DNA of 64,000 nucleotides from Aquamicrobium sp. LC103 (GTDB lineage Bacteria; Pseudomonadota; Alphaproteobacteria; Rhizobiales; Rhizobiaceae): the NCBI RefSeq assembly GCF_001014615.2, contig NZ_LBCQ02000006.1, positions 248,001 through 312,000 of the forward strand, in the 5' to 3' direction. The notes beneath the pieces are model-generated. The model searched no databases and was not told where the DNA came from. It saw only the letters and a list, made by a program, of their open reading frames with translations. Positions 29,999-39,019 of the stretch are shown piece by piece. The translations under genes and the position numbers were made by a program. Each line of letters starts with the position of its first letter. The first letter of the stretch is position 1.

Positions 29999-31888
29999 CT
30001 AACCGTACATTTCGTCGATCAGCTTCTTGTGTTTTTGTTCAACGAAGCTGCGTTTCAACTTCATCGTGGCCGTGAGTTCTTCATCTTCCTCCGTCAGAAG
30101 CACATCGATCAAGCGGAAATCCTTTATCTGCTCGACGCGGGCGAACTCCCGGTTCGTGTCCTCGACGACGCTGCCGATCAGGTCGCGAACCTCCTGCGCG
30201 GCGCAGAGCGATTTGAAATTGTTGAACGGGACCTTCCCGTCCTGCGCGAACTTCTCGACGTTCTCCTGGTCGATCATGACAAGGCAGGTCAGGAACTTGC
30301 GCTTGTCGCCGATGACCACCGCGTCGGAGATGTAGGGCGAGAACTTCAGGCGGTTCTCTATCTCGGCCGGCGTGATGTTCTTGCCGCCGGCGGTGATGAT
30401 GATGTCCTTCACCCGGCCGGTGATGAACAGGAAGCCTTCATTGTCGAGCCGGCCCACGTCGCCGGTCCTGAGCCAGCCGTCCTCGGTGAAGGTCTCGGCG
30501 GTCTTCTCCGGCTTGCGCCAGTAGCCCTTGAAGACGTTCGGCCCCCTGTACTGGATTTCCCCATCGGGAGCGATACGCGCCTCGCTGCCGGGGACAACGG
30601 GGCCGATGCTGCCTATCTTGCTGCGATCTAGCAGATTGACCGAGATGACGCCGGAACTCTCCGTCATGCCGTAGCCTTCGAGCACGGTGATGCCGATCGC
30701 CGCATACCACTTCAAGAGGTCGGGTGAGATGGGCGCGGCGCCCGTCGTTCCGCGCCGAAGCCGGTCGAAGCCGAGCATGCGGCGCAGGTTGGAAAGCACC
30801 ATGAAATCCCAGAAGGCGTAGGCGAGCCGCGTCGTCAGGGGAACGGGATCGCCGTTCTCGATCGCCTCCGCGCGCGCCATCCCCGTCTTTACCGCCTGGC
30901 GGTAGGCCCATTTGCCGAGAGGCGTCGCCTCGTTCGCCAGGATGGTGACGCGGCTGTAGATTTTCTCCCAGACGCGCGGCACACCGGTGAAAGCATGCGG
31001 GCTCACCTCGCGCACGTTGTCGAAGACCGTCTCCGGGCTTTCGGCGAAGTTGACGGTCGATTTCAGGCCGATGGGGGTGAACACCGAAATCAGGCGCTCC
31101 AGGATGTGGCAGAGCGGCAGGAAGCAGACCTGCTCGTCCGTCTCCTCCACCGGCAAGGTCAGCACCGAGCCGATCACCGAGGCGATGATGTTCTCATGCG
31201 TGATCATCGCGCCCTTCGGCGGCCCGGTCGTGCCCGACGTGTAGACCAGGATCGCCGTGTCGCCCGGCTGCGACTTCGCGATCTCCTCGTCGAAGCGATC
31301 GGGATTGTCCTTCAGGAATTCACGGCCGAGCCGGTAAAGGTCGTCGAGGAAGATAACCTTCTCGTCGGAGAAGTCGTGCAGTCCGTCGCGATCGAACACG
31401 ACGACCTTGAGAAGCCCCGGCATCCGGTCCCTGACAGAAAGGTACTTGTCGAGCTGCTCGTCATTCTCGACGAAGAGGAAGCGGCTGTCGGAATCGTTGA
31501 TCAGATAGCTGAGCTGGCTCGCCGAATCGGTGGTGTAGACGCCCGACGATATGCCGCCCACCGACTGGATGCCGAGATCGCAATAGATCCACTCCTTCTT
31601 GTCTTCCGAGAGGATCGAGACGACTTCGCCGCGCTTCAGTCCGAGCGAGAGGAGCCCGAGACCGATCAGCCGTGCATGGTCGTGGAAGTCGCTCCACGAA
31701 TAGGACAGCCAGATGCCGTAATCCTTCTCGCGATGCGCGATCTTGGGGCCGAGTTCCATGCAGCGCTGGCGGAAAAGCTTCACGAGCGTGTCGCAGCCAT
31801 CGAAATAGAACGGCCCTTTCGCCAGGTCCTGATTGAAGCTGAACCCCTTCACGGTCTGCTGCGGCGGCAGTTTTTCGACGAGAGTCAT
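29999..31888 (-). CDS. Long-chain-fatty-acid-CoA ligase-like AMP-forming synthetase
   Basis: The 629-residue cytoplasmic enzyme activates a carboxylic acid with ATP and CoA. The adenylate motif V-Y-T-S-G-T-T-G-P-P-K-G is near residues 215-226, Y-G-M-T-E-S near 410 and the hinge T-G-R-V-K-D near 500. The length and the C-terminal region without a peroxisome or membrane signal match FadD15-type synthetases. Start at 31888 has GGAGG upstream. It lies between livF and the binding-protein gene in the same direction, so imported acid would be converted directly to its CoA ester. A 190-base repeat-rich gap separates it from livF. Confidence 0.92.
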   Translation of the reverse strand: MTLVEKLPPQQTVKGFSFNQDLAKGPFYFDGCDTLVKLFRQRCMELGPKIAHREKDYGIWLSYSWSDFHDHARLIGLGLLSLGLKRGEVVSILSEDKKEWIYCDLGIQSVGGISSGVYTTDSASQLSYLINDSDSRFLFVENDEQLDKYLSVRDRMPGLLKVVVFDRDGLHDFSDEKVIFLDDLYRLGREFLKDNPDRFDEEIAKSQPGDTAILVYTSGTTGPPKGAMITHENIIASVIGSVLTLPVEETDEQVCFLPLCHILERLISVFTPIGLKSTVNFAESPETVFDNVREVSPHAFTGVPRVWEKIYSRVTILANEATPLGKWAYRQAVKTGMARAEAIENGDPVPLTTRLAYAFWDFMVLSNLRRMLGFDRLRRGTTGAAPISPDLLKWYAAIGITVLEGYGMTESSGVISVNLLDRSKIGSIGPVVPGSEARIAPDGEIQYRGPNVFKGYWRKPEKTAETFTEDGWLRTGDVGRLDNEGFLFITGRVKDIIITAGGKNITPAEIENRLKFSPYISDAVVIGDKRKFLTCLVMIDQENVEKFAQDGKVPFNNFKSLCAAQEVRDLIGSVVEDTNREFARVEQIKDFRLIDVLLTEEDEELTATMKLKRSFVEQKHKKLIDEMYG

Positions 31889-31934
31889 GTCGGTTTCCTC
31901 CCCTTGGGGACCTCGGCACGTTCATCGCCCCCTC

Positions 31935-32054
31935 CACCGCCTCCGGCGGTCCCCCTCCCCCGCTTCGCAGGGGAGGATCGGAGGTCGCGGACGGACTCGA
32001 CGGAGGATCCTCCCCCGTTTACGGGAGACGTGGCCCGAAGGGCCGGAGAGCGCG
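31935..32054. repeat. REP-like palindromic mosaic between livF and the acyl-CoA synthetase gene
   Basis: Several nested inverted repeats fill this gap: ACCGCC/GGCGGT at 31935-31949, CCTCCCC/GGGGAGG at 31954-31976, GGGGAGGATC/GATCCTCCCC spanning 31970-32015, and GGCCCGAAGGGCC at 32032-32044. There is no coding sequence. Clusters of this type are common between rhizobial genes and may act as an mRNA stability or attenuation element inside an operon. Confidence 0.6.
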
Positions 32055-32078
32055 CAAGATTCACTGCCATACCCTCCC

Positions 32079-32891
32079 TCATCGCCATGTCTTCTTCTGC
32101 TTCCAGCGCTTCTGGCCGCGCTGGATTTCCTCCTGCACGCCGAGATAGAATTCCTGCACGTCCTTCGACTGCAGCAGGCGATCCGCGGCGTCGGCCATGA
32201 CGATGCGGCCGAGCTCCATCACATAGCCGTAGTCGGCGACCTCGAGCGCGACCTTGGCGTTCTGCTCGACCAGCATCATCGTCACGCCCTGCTCGCGGTT
32301 GAGCCGGCGGATGATCTGAAAGATTTCCTTCACGAGCAGCGGCGAGAGGCCGAGGCTCGGCTCGTCGAGCAGCATGAGCTTCGGCTTCGCCATCAGCCCC
32401 CGCCCGATCGCCAGCATCTGCTGCTGGCCGCCCGAAAGCGTACCCGCCGCCTGGCGCCGCCGTTCGGCGAGGATCGGAAAATAGGAGAAGACCATCTCCT
32501 CGTCGCGCCTGATCCCCTCGGCGTCGGAGCGGGTGAAGGCGCCCATCTTGAGGTTTTCCTCCACCGTAAGCAGCGGAAAGACCTCGCGCCCTTCCGGCAC
32601 ATGCACGATGCCGGCACGTACGACCTTGTCGGGATTGGCTCCGGCGATATTCTCCCCGCCATGGAGGATCTGCCCCTTTTCCGGATCCATGACGCCGGAG
32701 ATCGTCTTCAGGAGCGTCGTCTTGCCGGCGCCGTTTGCGCCCAGAACACTGACGATCTGGCCCTCGCGCACCTCCAGGCTGACGCCCCGGATCGCCATGA
32801 TCGGACCGTAGTAGCTCTCCAGGTTCCTGACCGCCAGGACGACCCTGGGCTGGGCCGGTGCCGCGCGCAAAGCCATGTCGATGACGCTCAT
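32079..32891 (-). CDS. livF: LIV-type ABC importer ATPase LivF
   Basis: A 270-residue ATPase with Walker A G-A-N-G-A-G-K-T-T near 43-51, signature L-S-G-G-Q-Q-Q-M and Walker B L-M-L-L-D-E-P-S-L-G-L. The S-L-G-L after the Walker B Glu marks LivF as opposed to LivG (which has A-S-G-L). The start at 32891 overlaps the livG stop as ATGA. The C-terminus carries an unusual basic tail (G-Q-K-R-W-K-Q-K-K-T-W-R). Part of livHMGF. Confidence 0.93.
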   Translation of the reverse strand: MSVIDMALRAAPAQPRVVLAVRNLESYYGPIMAIRGVSLEVREGQIVSVLGANGAGKTTLLKTISGVMDPEKGQILHGGENIAGANPDKVVRAGIVHVPEGREVFPLLTVEENLKMGAFTRSDAEGIRRDEEMVFSYFPILAERRRQAAGTLSGGQQQMLAIGRGLMAKPKLMLLDEPSLGLSPLLVKEIFQIIRRLNREQGVTMMLVEQNAKVALEVADYGYVMELGRIVMADAADRLLQSKDVQEFYLGVQEEIQRGQKRWKQKKTWR

Positions 32892-33673
32892 GCCAGCACC
32901 TCCTCCTTCTCGTCGGCGACGCCGATATAGGCCTCCACCACCTTCGGATCGTTCTGCACCTCGTGCGGCGTGCCGAGCGACAGCATCTTGCCGTCGGCAA
33001 GCGCCAGCACGCGGTCGGAGACGGACGAGACGAGATGCATGTCGTGCTCGACCATCAGCACGGTGATGCCCATCTGTTTCTTGATGTCCTCGATCCAGTA
33101 GGCGACATCCTGCGTCTCTTCCACCGAAAGGCCGGAAGCTGGCTCGTCGAGCAGCAAAAGCCGCGGCTCTATCGCCAGCGCCCGGCCCATCTCGACCACC
33201 TTGCGCACGCCATAGGGCAGGCCGGCGATGTACTTGTCGCGATAGGCCTGCAGGTCGAGGAAATCGATCACCTTCTCGATCGCCTCGCGATGCCGCCGCT
33301 CCTGCGCGCGCACGAAGGGCGTGAAGGCGAGCTCGGACCACATGTTGCCCTTGCGGTGACGGTGCCGGCCGACCAGCAGGTTCTGCATCACGGTGGCCTG
33401 GTCGAACAGCTCGATGTTCTGGAAGGTACGCGCGATCCCGAGTCGGGCGATCTCGTGCGGCGCCTTGTCGAGAATGGACCTGCCGTCGAAGCGGATGTCG
33501 CCCTCGGCAGGGTCGTAGATGCGCGAGATCAGGTTGAACAAGGTCGACTTGCCGGCGCCGTTCGGCCCGACGAGCGCGAATACCTCGCCCTCCTCCACGT
33601 TGAACGACACCTTGTTGACCGCGACCACGCCGCCGAAACGAAGCGTCACATTGTCGATCTCCAGGAGGCTCAT
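32888..33673 (-). CDS. livG: LIV-type ABC importer ATPase LivG
   Basis: A 261-residue ATPase with Walker A G-P-N-G-A-G-K-S-T near 37-45 and Walker B L-L-L-D-E-P-A-S-G-L-S. It starts at 33673, overlapping the livM stop as ATGA. The usual L-S-G-G-Q signature is replaced by L-P-Y-G-V-R-K, which is a known LivG variation (LivG proteins often read L-x-Y-G-x-Q/R). It forms a heterodimer with LivF. Confidence 0.93.
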   Translation of the reverse strand: MSLLEIDNVTLRFGGVVAVNKVSFNVEEGEVFALVGPNGAGKSTLFNLISRIYDPAEGDIRFDGRSILDKAPHEIARLGIARTFQNIELFDQATVMQNLLVGRHRHRKGNMWSELAFTPFVRAQERRHREAIEKVIDFLDLQAYRDKYIAGLPYGVRKVVEMGRALAIEPRLLLLDEPASGLSVEETQDVAYWIEDIKKQMGITVLMVEHDMHLVSSVSDRVLALADGKMLSLGTPHEVQNDPKVVEAYIGVADEKEEVLA

Positions 33674-34770
33674 CGCATGCGCTCCGTCTTGAGATAGCTC
33701 TTCTGGCGGCGGAACATGTCGCGGCGATAGAACGGGAAGAGCTCGAAATAGGTGCGTATCTTGAGCCAGCGCCCGTAGATGCCCATCGGCTCGAACAGGA
33801 TGAACAGGATCAGGATCAGGCCGAACACGGCCGATTCCAGCCCCGGTATCGCGATCGAGCCGCCGCCGACGAACTGCCCGAGGAAGTCGCGGGTGATGGA
33901 GATGCCTTGCGGCAGCAGCGCCACCACGGCGGCGCCGAAGAATGCGCCGTGGATGGAGCCGAGCCCTCCGATCACGATCGCCAGCAGGAGCTGGATCGAG
34001 ATGATGATGTTGAAGGTCTCGTTGTTGAAGATGCCGGCGAAATGCCCCATCAGCGCGCCGGCAAGCCCGGTTATGCCCGCCGAGATGCCGAAGGCGGTCG
34101 CCTTGGTGCGAGCGACGTTGACGCCCATCGCCTGCGCCGAAACCTCGCTGTCCCGCACCGCCGCAAACGAGCGCCCGAGCGGCGTGCGCTGCATGTTGCG
34201 GTAGAGATAGATCACCGCCAGCGCCACCGCGAGCACCAGATAGTAGAGCCGGCCGGGCATACCGTAACGGTCGAAGCTCACGCCGAAGATTTCGATCGAG
34301 GGCGGCATCAGCCCGTTGACGCCATTGGTCAGCGGCTCGGCAAGCACGATGAAATCGTCGGTCAGGATCGAGATCGCCAGCGTGCCGATCGCCAGATAGA
34401 TGCCGTGCAGCTTCGTCATCGGCATCGCGATCAGCGCGCCCGCTACCCCCGCGATCAACCCCGCGAGCGGGAAGGCGATGATGAATGGCAGGCCGAGATT
34501 GAGCTGCAGCAGCGCGTTGGCGTAGCAGCCGACGGCGAGGAAGGCCGCGTGGCCGAGGCTTGCCTGGCCGGTCTGGCCGACCAGCACCATCAGCCCCATG
34601 CAGGCGATCGCCCAGATCAGCAGGTTGGTCATCTCGCCGATCGCGAAGGTGCCCAGCAGGAACGGCAGGGCCAGCGCCACGACGAGAAGCAGCACGTACC
34701 ATCCCGCCTGCACCCTGTGACGGAAGAGGTTGATGTCGGCGTCGTAGGAGGTCTTGAAGACTGTCCGCAT
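33670..34770 (-). CDS. livM: LIV-type ABC importer permease LivM
   Basis: A 366-residue membrane protein with about ten hydrophobic segments; the G-Q-T-G-Q-A-S-L-G-H-A-A-F motif near 70 is the LivM signature. The ATG at 34770 has GAGGAA upstream and is preferred to an ATG 12 codons earlier. It follows livH by 7 bases. Its polar 25-residue start and the Arg/Lys-rich end (R-R-Q-K-S-Y-L-K) are cytoplasmic. Confidence 0.93.
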   Translation of the reverse strand: MRTVFKTSYDADINLFRHRVQAGWYVLLLVVALALPFLLGTFAIGEMTNLLIWAIACMGLMVLVGQTGQASLGHAAFLAVGCYANALLQLNLGLPFIIAFPLAGLIAGVAGALIAMPMTKLHGIYLAIGTLAISILTDDFIVLAEPLTNGVNGLMPPSIEIFGVSFDRYGMPGRLYYLVLAVALAVIYLYRNMQRTPLGRSFAAVRDSEVSAQAMGVNVARTKATAFGISAGITGLAGALMGHFAGIFNNETFNIIISIQLLLAIVIGGLGSIHGAFFGAAVVALLPQGISITRDFLGQFVGGGSIAIPGLESAVFGLILILFILFEPMGIYGRWLKIRTYFELFPFYRRDMFRRQKSYLKTERMR

Positions 34771-34777
34771 CGCTTCC

Positions 34778-35653
34778 TCACACCTTCTTCTGATGGATCT
34801 GGGCAAGAATGCCGTGCGGTCGGAAAACCAGGATCAGGAAGAGCAGCAGATAGGGCATGATCTGCGAGTAGCCGGCGGCGATGTAGCGCGAGGCGAAGGG
34901 CTCGATCAGCCCGACGATCACTCCGCCCAGCAACGCGCCCGGCAGGCTGCCGAAGCCGCCGATCACGGCGGCCGCGAACGCCTTGATGCCCAGCAGGCCG
35001 ATCGAAGGATCGATCGATCCCTTGGAGGCGAAGAGAATACCGGCCACCGCCGCCACCATGCCGGCCAGCGCCCAGATCAGCGAATGGATCCGCTTGACCG
35101 GGATGCCCATGTAATAGGCCGCGAGCTGGTTCTGCGAGGAGGCCTGCATCGCCACGCCTAGCTTGGTGCGGTTGAAGTAGAAATAGAGCACCACGGTGAG
35201 GATGACGGTGACGAGGATCACCACCACTTCGTCGAGCCCCAGCACCAGCCCGCCCAGGCGGATGTCGCGGCCGGCCATCGGCGATTGCAGCGAGATCGGC
35301 TGATGACCCCAGATCAGTCCGGCGACGAAGCGCAGGACGAAGCCGAGCGCGATGGTAAGGATGACGATGGCGACCTGCGACTGCCCGAACATGCGGCGCA
35401 GGACGACGAGATCGAGCGCATAGCCGAACGCTCCCATGATCGCGATGGCGATCGGCACCGATATCCAGAAGGGCAGGCCCATGAATTCGGGATTGGTCAG
35501 CCCCAGGCAGATGAATGCGCCGAGCATCATGAAATCGCCCTGCGCGAAATTCACCGCCTCGGTCGCCTTGTAGATGAGCACGAAGCCCATCGCGATCAGG
35601 CCGTAGACACAGCCATTCGCAAGGCCGCTGACGATCAGCTGCAATACGTCCAA
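34778..35653 (-). CDS. livH: LIV-type ABC importer permease LivH (probable TTG start)
   Basis: A 291-residue permease with about eight membrane segments and the family opening D-V-L-Q-L-I-V-S-G-L-A-N-G-C-V-Y-G-L. No ATG fits. TTG at 35653 lies 7 bases after GGAGGAGGAA and gives the expected N-terminus; a GTG at 35671 would add six residues but overlaps the ribosome site itself. First of livHMGF. It begins 88 bases after the upstream reductase stop; that gap holds a GCGGCCT/AGGCCGC hairpin, so a separate promoter or attenuator is possible. Confidence 0.92.
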   Translation of the reverse strand: MDVLQLIVSGLANGCVYGLIAMGFVLIYKATEAVNFAQGDFMMLGAFICLGLTNPEFMGLPFWISVPIAIAIMGAFGYALDLVVLRRMFGQSQVAIVILTIALGFVLRFVAGLIWGHQPISLQSPMAGRDIRLGGLVLGLDEVVVILVTVILTVVLYFYFNRTKLGVAMQASSQNQLAAYYMGIPVKRIHSLIWALAGMVAAVAGILFASKGSIDPSIGLLGIKAFAAAVIGGFGSLPGALLGGVIVGLIEPFASRYIAAGYSQIMPYLLLFLILVFRPHGILAQIHQKKV

Positions 35654-35741
35654 GACGCGTTCCTCCTCCACTATGCGGCGCGTTTTTGCCGCGCCGTTCT
35701 TGTCTATCGCCGCGGCCTCCTCCTCAGGCCGCGTGCCCGCG

Positions 35742-36785
35742 CTAGTCGGGCGAGATGAATACCTTTCCGTTGAGCTTGGCGAGTTCTCCCGGTACCCGCG
35801 AAACGGCCTCGGAAAGCGGAACCACCGCCGTCACGTCGGTGGCCCAGCGGCCGTCGGCGAAACGCTTCTGTGCTTCCATGACGACGTGCATCCTGCGCTC
35901 TGCCGGCGCCGTACGCAGCCACTCGGTGAGCCAGAATCCTTCGATCCTTTTGTGCATGAAGATGAGCTGGCCGGGTTCGGGAATGACCGTCTCCGCCGGA
36001 TCGAGCCTGCCATAGACGATCCAGCGCGAGCGCTTGGGCATCGCGGCGAAGATCGTCGCGGCGAGCGGGCCGGTGACCGCATCGAGGAATATCCTCGGCT
36101 TTTCGGCGCGCAGAACCTCGCCGAGCTTTTCCTCGAAACCCGGCGCGTCGGCGTTGAGCACGTGCGCCGCGCCGAGCTTCTCCAGCATGCCGACCTGCTC
36201 GTCGCGGCGAACGATGACGATCGGGCGGAAGCCCGCGTCACGCGCGACGCCGATGATCAGCTTGCTGAGCTGGCTCGCGCCGGCGGTCAGGATGAAGGCC
36301 TTCTCCCCCTCGTCCTCGACGAGGCCGAACATGGCGAGCGCCGTCAGCGGATTGACGATCATAGCGGCCGCGTCCTCGTCGCGCACGCTGTCGATGACGG
36401 GTATGCAGGCGGCCGCCTCGGCGACCGCGTATTCCGCCCAGCTTCCCCAACCGCTCAGGCCGGTCGGAAAGGCGACGCGCTTGCCGACGAGCTTCTGCGC
36501 CGCCTCGCTCGAGCCGGCCGTCACCACCTCGCCGACACCCTCGAAGCCGGCCGGCTGGCCCTGGCGGCGCGGCTGCCCGTAAAGACCCTTGATGAACATC
36601 ACGTCGGACGGGTTGATCGAGGCAAGCCGAACCTTGACGAGAACCTGGCTCTCGCCGGGCTGCGGAACGCCGATGCGTCCGCGCTCGACATAGGGCTCCA
36701 TCGCTTCCAGCACCGTGCCTGAATGCTGCGAGGCGTAGCCGTCGTTCTTGAGCAGAAGGGCGTTCATCTCGGCTGGAAGGGTCAT
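35742..36785 (-). CDS. Zinc-independent medium-chain dehydrogenase/reductase
   Basis: The 347-residue protein has a GroES-like N-terminal domain (I-N-P-S-D-V-M-F-I-K-G near 55) and a Rossmann domain (near 145-270). No structural-zinc Cys cluster is present. This is the shape of quinone oxidoreductases and trans-2-enoyl-CoA reductases (MECR-like). The coenzyme loop reads L-T-A-G-A-S-Q-L-S-K. An ATG at 36785 and a GTG at 36794 are both possible; the ATG is used. It is tandem with the next reductase and sits in the TetR-linked catabolic run, which favours an enoyl-CoA or related carbonyl substrate. Confidence 0.8.
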   Translation of the reverse strand: MTLPAEMNALLLKNDGYASQHSGTVLEAMEPYVERGRIGVPQPGESQVLVKVRLASINPSDVMFIKGLYGQPRRQGQPAGFEGVGEVVTAGSSEAAQKLVGKRVAFPTGLSGWGSWAEYAVAEAAACIPVIDSVRDEDAAAMIVNPLTALAMFGLVEDEGEKAFILTAGASQLSKLIIGVARDAGFRPIVIVRRDEQVGMLEKLGAAHVLNADAPGFEEKLGEVLRAEKPRIFLDAVTGPLAATIFAAMPKRSRWIVYGRLDPAETVIPEPGQLIFMHKRIEGFWLTEWLRTAPAERRMHVVMEAQKRFADGRWATDVTAVVPLSEAVSRVPGELAKLNGKVFISPD

Positions 36786-36796
36786 CGTCGGCACTT

Positions 36797-37765
36797 TCAG
36801 GGTTTGAGGATGAGCTTGCCGGTCGCACCGCGACCGAGCACGCGCGTCAGGACGGCGGAAGCTTCGGCGAGCGGGTAGACGCCCTCGATCACCGGCTTCA
36901 CCTTGTCTTCCAGATACCAGCCGATGAGCTCCTTCATGTTATCGGCATAGGCCTCGGGCTCGTTGCGGGTGAACGCGCCCCAGAACACGCCGACCACGCT
37001 GTAGCCCTTGACCAGCGCCAGGTTGACCGGGAACTTCGGGATGGTGCCGGAGGCGAAGCCGATCACCAGGAGCCGTCCGCCCCAGCCCATCGACCGCGAC
37101 AGCGCATCGAAGGCCTCGCCGCCGACCGGATCGAAGGCGGCGTCGACGCCCTTGCCGTCGGTGGCTTCCTTGAGCGCGTCCTTGAGGTTGTCGTAGCCGA
37201 GCGTGACGTCGGCGCCGGCCTCGGCGGCGATGCGGCGCTTCTCCTCGCTGGAGGCGACGCCGATCACCCTGGCGCCCATTGCCTTGCCGATCTGCACGGC
37301 GGCGACTCCGGTCGCACCCGACGCGCCGAGCACGCAGAGCGTCTCGTCCGCCTTCAATTGGCCGCGTTGCTTCAGCGCATAGTGCGAGGTGCCGTAGCCG
37401 CAGAGGAGCGCGCACGCATCCTCGCCGGATATCGCGTCCGGCAGCTTCATCACGGAGGCTTCCGGCGCCGCGACCTTCTCGGCATAGGCGCCGAGGGAAG
37501 ACAGCGAGGCGACGCGATCGCCGACCTTGAGCTTCGTCACCTTGTCGCCCACGGCAACGACCCGGCCGGCAACCTCCATGCCGGGAACGAACGGCACCGG
37601 CGGCTTCATCTGGTAGAGCCCCTGGACCAGCAGCCCATCCGGATAGTTCACGCCGATCACCTCGGCCTCGATGACGACATCGCCACCCTCGGCCGACGGC
37701 TCGGGCCAGTCGGCATAGTCGAGCTTGTCGAGTGGCCCGAACTCCCTGGCGACGATTGCCTTCAT
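36797..37765 (-). CDS. NADPH:quinone oxidoreductase family protein
   Basis: A 322-residue zinc-independent MDR. M-K-A-I-V-A-R-E-F-G opens the protein, V-N-Y-P-D-G-L-L-V-Q-G-L-Y is near 45 and the nucleotide loop L-G-A-S-G-A-T-G-V-A-A near 145. The sequence is of the well-known QOR-like group linked to acyl-CoA catabolism in alphaproteobacteria. It starts one base after the acyl-CoA dehydrogenase stop, so the two are translationally linked. The tandem arrangement with another MDR suggests two different reductive steps or a duplicated ancestor; identity between them looks low by eye. Confidence 0.88.
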   Translation of the reverse strand: MKAIVAREFGPLDKLDYADWPEPSAEGGDVVIEAEVIGVNYPDGLLVQGLYQMKPPVPFVPGMEVAGRVVAVGDKVTKLKVGDRVASLSSLGAYAEKVAAPEASVMKLPDAISGEDACALLCGYGTSHYALKQRGQLKADETLCVLGASGATGVAAVQIGKAMGARVIGVASSEEKRRIAAEAGADVTLGYDNLKDALKEATDGKGVDAAFDPVGGEAFDALSRSMGWGGRLLVIGFASGTIPKFPVNLALVKGYSVVGVFWGAFTRNEPEAYADNMKELIGWYLEDKVKPVIEGVYPLAEASAVLTRVLGRGATGKLILKP

Positions 37766-37766
37766 G

Positions 37767-38999
37767 TCAGACCTGCTGCTGCGTGTATTTGCGCAGCTCG
37801 GCGCGGGCGACCTGGCGGCGATGGACGGCATCCGGACCATCGGCGAAGCGAAGGGTGCGCAGATTGGTCCAGGCACGCGCCAGCGACGTGTCCTGGCTGA
37901 TGCCCTGCGCGCCGAAGAGCTGCACCGCCTCGTCGGTCACCTTGAGCGCCATGCGCGGCGCGACGACCTTGATCTGGCTGATCCAGGGGGCGGCGGCCTT
38001 CTTGTCACCCTGGTCCATCATCCAGGCTGCCTTCAGGCACAGCAGCCGCGCCATTTCGATCTCCATGCGGCACTCGGCGATGATGTCGAAATTGGCGCCG
38101 AGCTCGGCCAGCGGCTTGCCGAAAGCCTCGCGGCGCAGTGCCCTGCGGCACATCATCTCCAGAGCAGCCTCGGCCTGGCCGATGGCGCGCATGCAATGGT
38201 GAATGCGGCCCGGGCCGAGCCGTCCCTGCGCGATCTCGAAGCCGCTTCCCTCCTCGAGCAGGAGATTGCGCGCCGGCACGCGAACGTTCTCCATGCGGAT
38301 GTGAAGATGGCCGTGTGGCGCATCGTCATGGCCGTATATGGTCATGGCGCGCAGCTTTGTGATGCCGGGCGTGTCGGCGGGCACGAGGATCATCGAATGC
38401 TGCCGGTGCTTGGGCCGGTCGTTCGAGGGCGTGCGCACCATGACGATGTAGATGGCGCAGCGCGGATCGCCGGTGCCCGATGCCCACCATTTCTCGCCAT
38501 TGAGCACATAGTGGTCGCCGTCGCGCTCGCAGCGCATCGAGATGTTGGTCGCGTCGGAAGAGGCGACGTCAGGCTCGGTCATCAGATAGGCGGAGCGGAT
38601 CTTGCCGTCGAGCAGCGGCTTCAGCCAGCGTTCCTTGTCCTCCGGCGCGCTGTAGCGCTCCAGAACCTCCATGTTGCCGGTATCCGGCGCGGAGCAGTTG
38701 AAGGTCTCGGCGCCCAGATGCGCCTTGCCCATCTCCTCGGCGAGATAGGCGTATTCCACCGTGGTGAGCCCGTAACCCTTGTCGGATGCGGTCAGCCAGA
38801 AGTTCCACAGGCCGCGTTCGCGCGCCTTCGCCTTCAGGCCTTCGAGAATCTCGGTCTGCCGCGGCGTATAGCTCCAGCGGTCGCCGTTCTTGCCTATCTC
38901 GGCGAGGAATTCCTCGTCCAGCGGCACGATCTCTTCCCGCACCATCCGTGCGACCTTCTCGTGAAGCGGCTTCACGCGCTCGGTCATCCCCAGGTTCAT
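37767..38999 (-). CDS. Acyl-CoA dehydrogenase, FadE2/ACAD10-11-like
   Basis: The 410-residue flavoprotein oxidises acyl-CoA to enoyl-CoA. M-T-E-P-D-V-A-S-S-D near 140 is the FAD-binding loop and N-G-E-K-W-W-A-S-G near 170 follows. R-I-H-H-C-M-R-A-I-G-Q-A near 270 and F-G-A-Q-G-I-S-Q-D near 375 match the FadE2 subgroup, which includes the dehydrogenase half of vertebrate ACAD11. In that group a separate or fused APH-like kinase is common; here one lies divergently at 41135. The start at 38999 has AAGGA upstream; the frame is open another 134 codons, which overlap tetR and are rejected. Confidence 0.9.
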   Translation of the reverse strand: MNLGMTERVKPLHEKVARMVREEIVPLDEEFLAEIGKNGDRWSYTPRQTEILEGLKAKARERGLWNFWLTASDKGYGLTTVEYAYLAEEMGKAHLGAETFNCSAPDTGNMEVLERYSAPEDKERWLKPLLDGKIRSAYLMTEPDVASSDATNISMRCERDGDHYVLNGEKWWASGTGDPRCAIYIVMVRTPSNDRPKHRQHSMILVPADTPGITKLRAMTIYGHDDAPHGHLHIRMENVRVPARNLLLEEGSGFEIAQGRLGPGRIHHCMRAIGQAEAALEMMCRRALRREAFGKPLAELGANFDIIAECRMEIEMARLLCLKAAWMMDQGDKKAAAPWISQIKVVAPRMALKVTDEAVQLFGAQGISQDTSLARAWTNLRTLRFADGPDAVHRRQVARAELRKYTQQQV

Positions 39000-39019
39000 C
39001 TCCGAATTTTCCTTCGAGC

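Noticed and set aside
33674..34702. Open frame extending livG upstream through livM
   Set aside because: It is the alternate frame of livM, which has its own complete membrane protein with ATGA overlap to livG.
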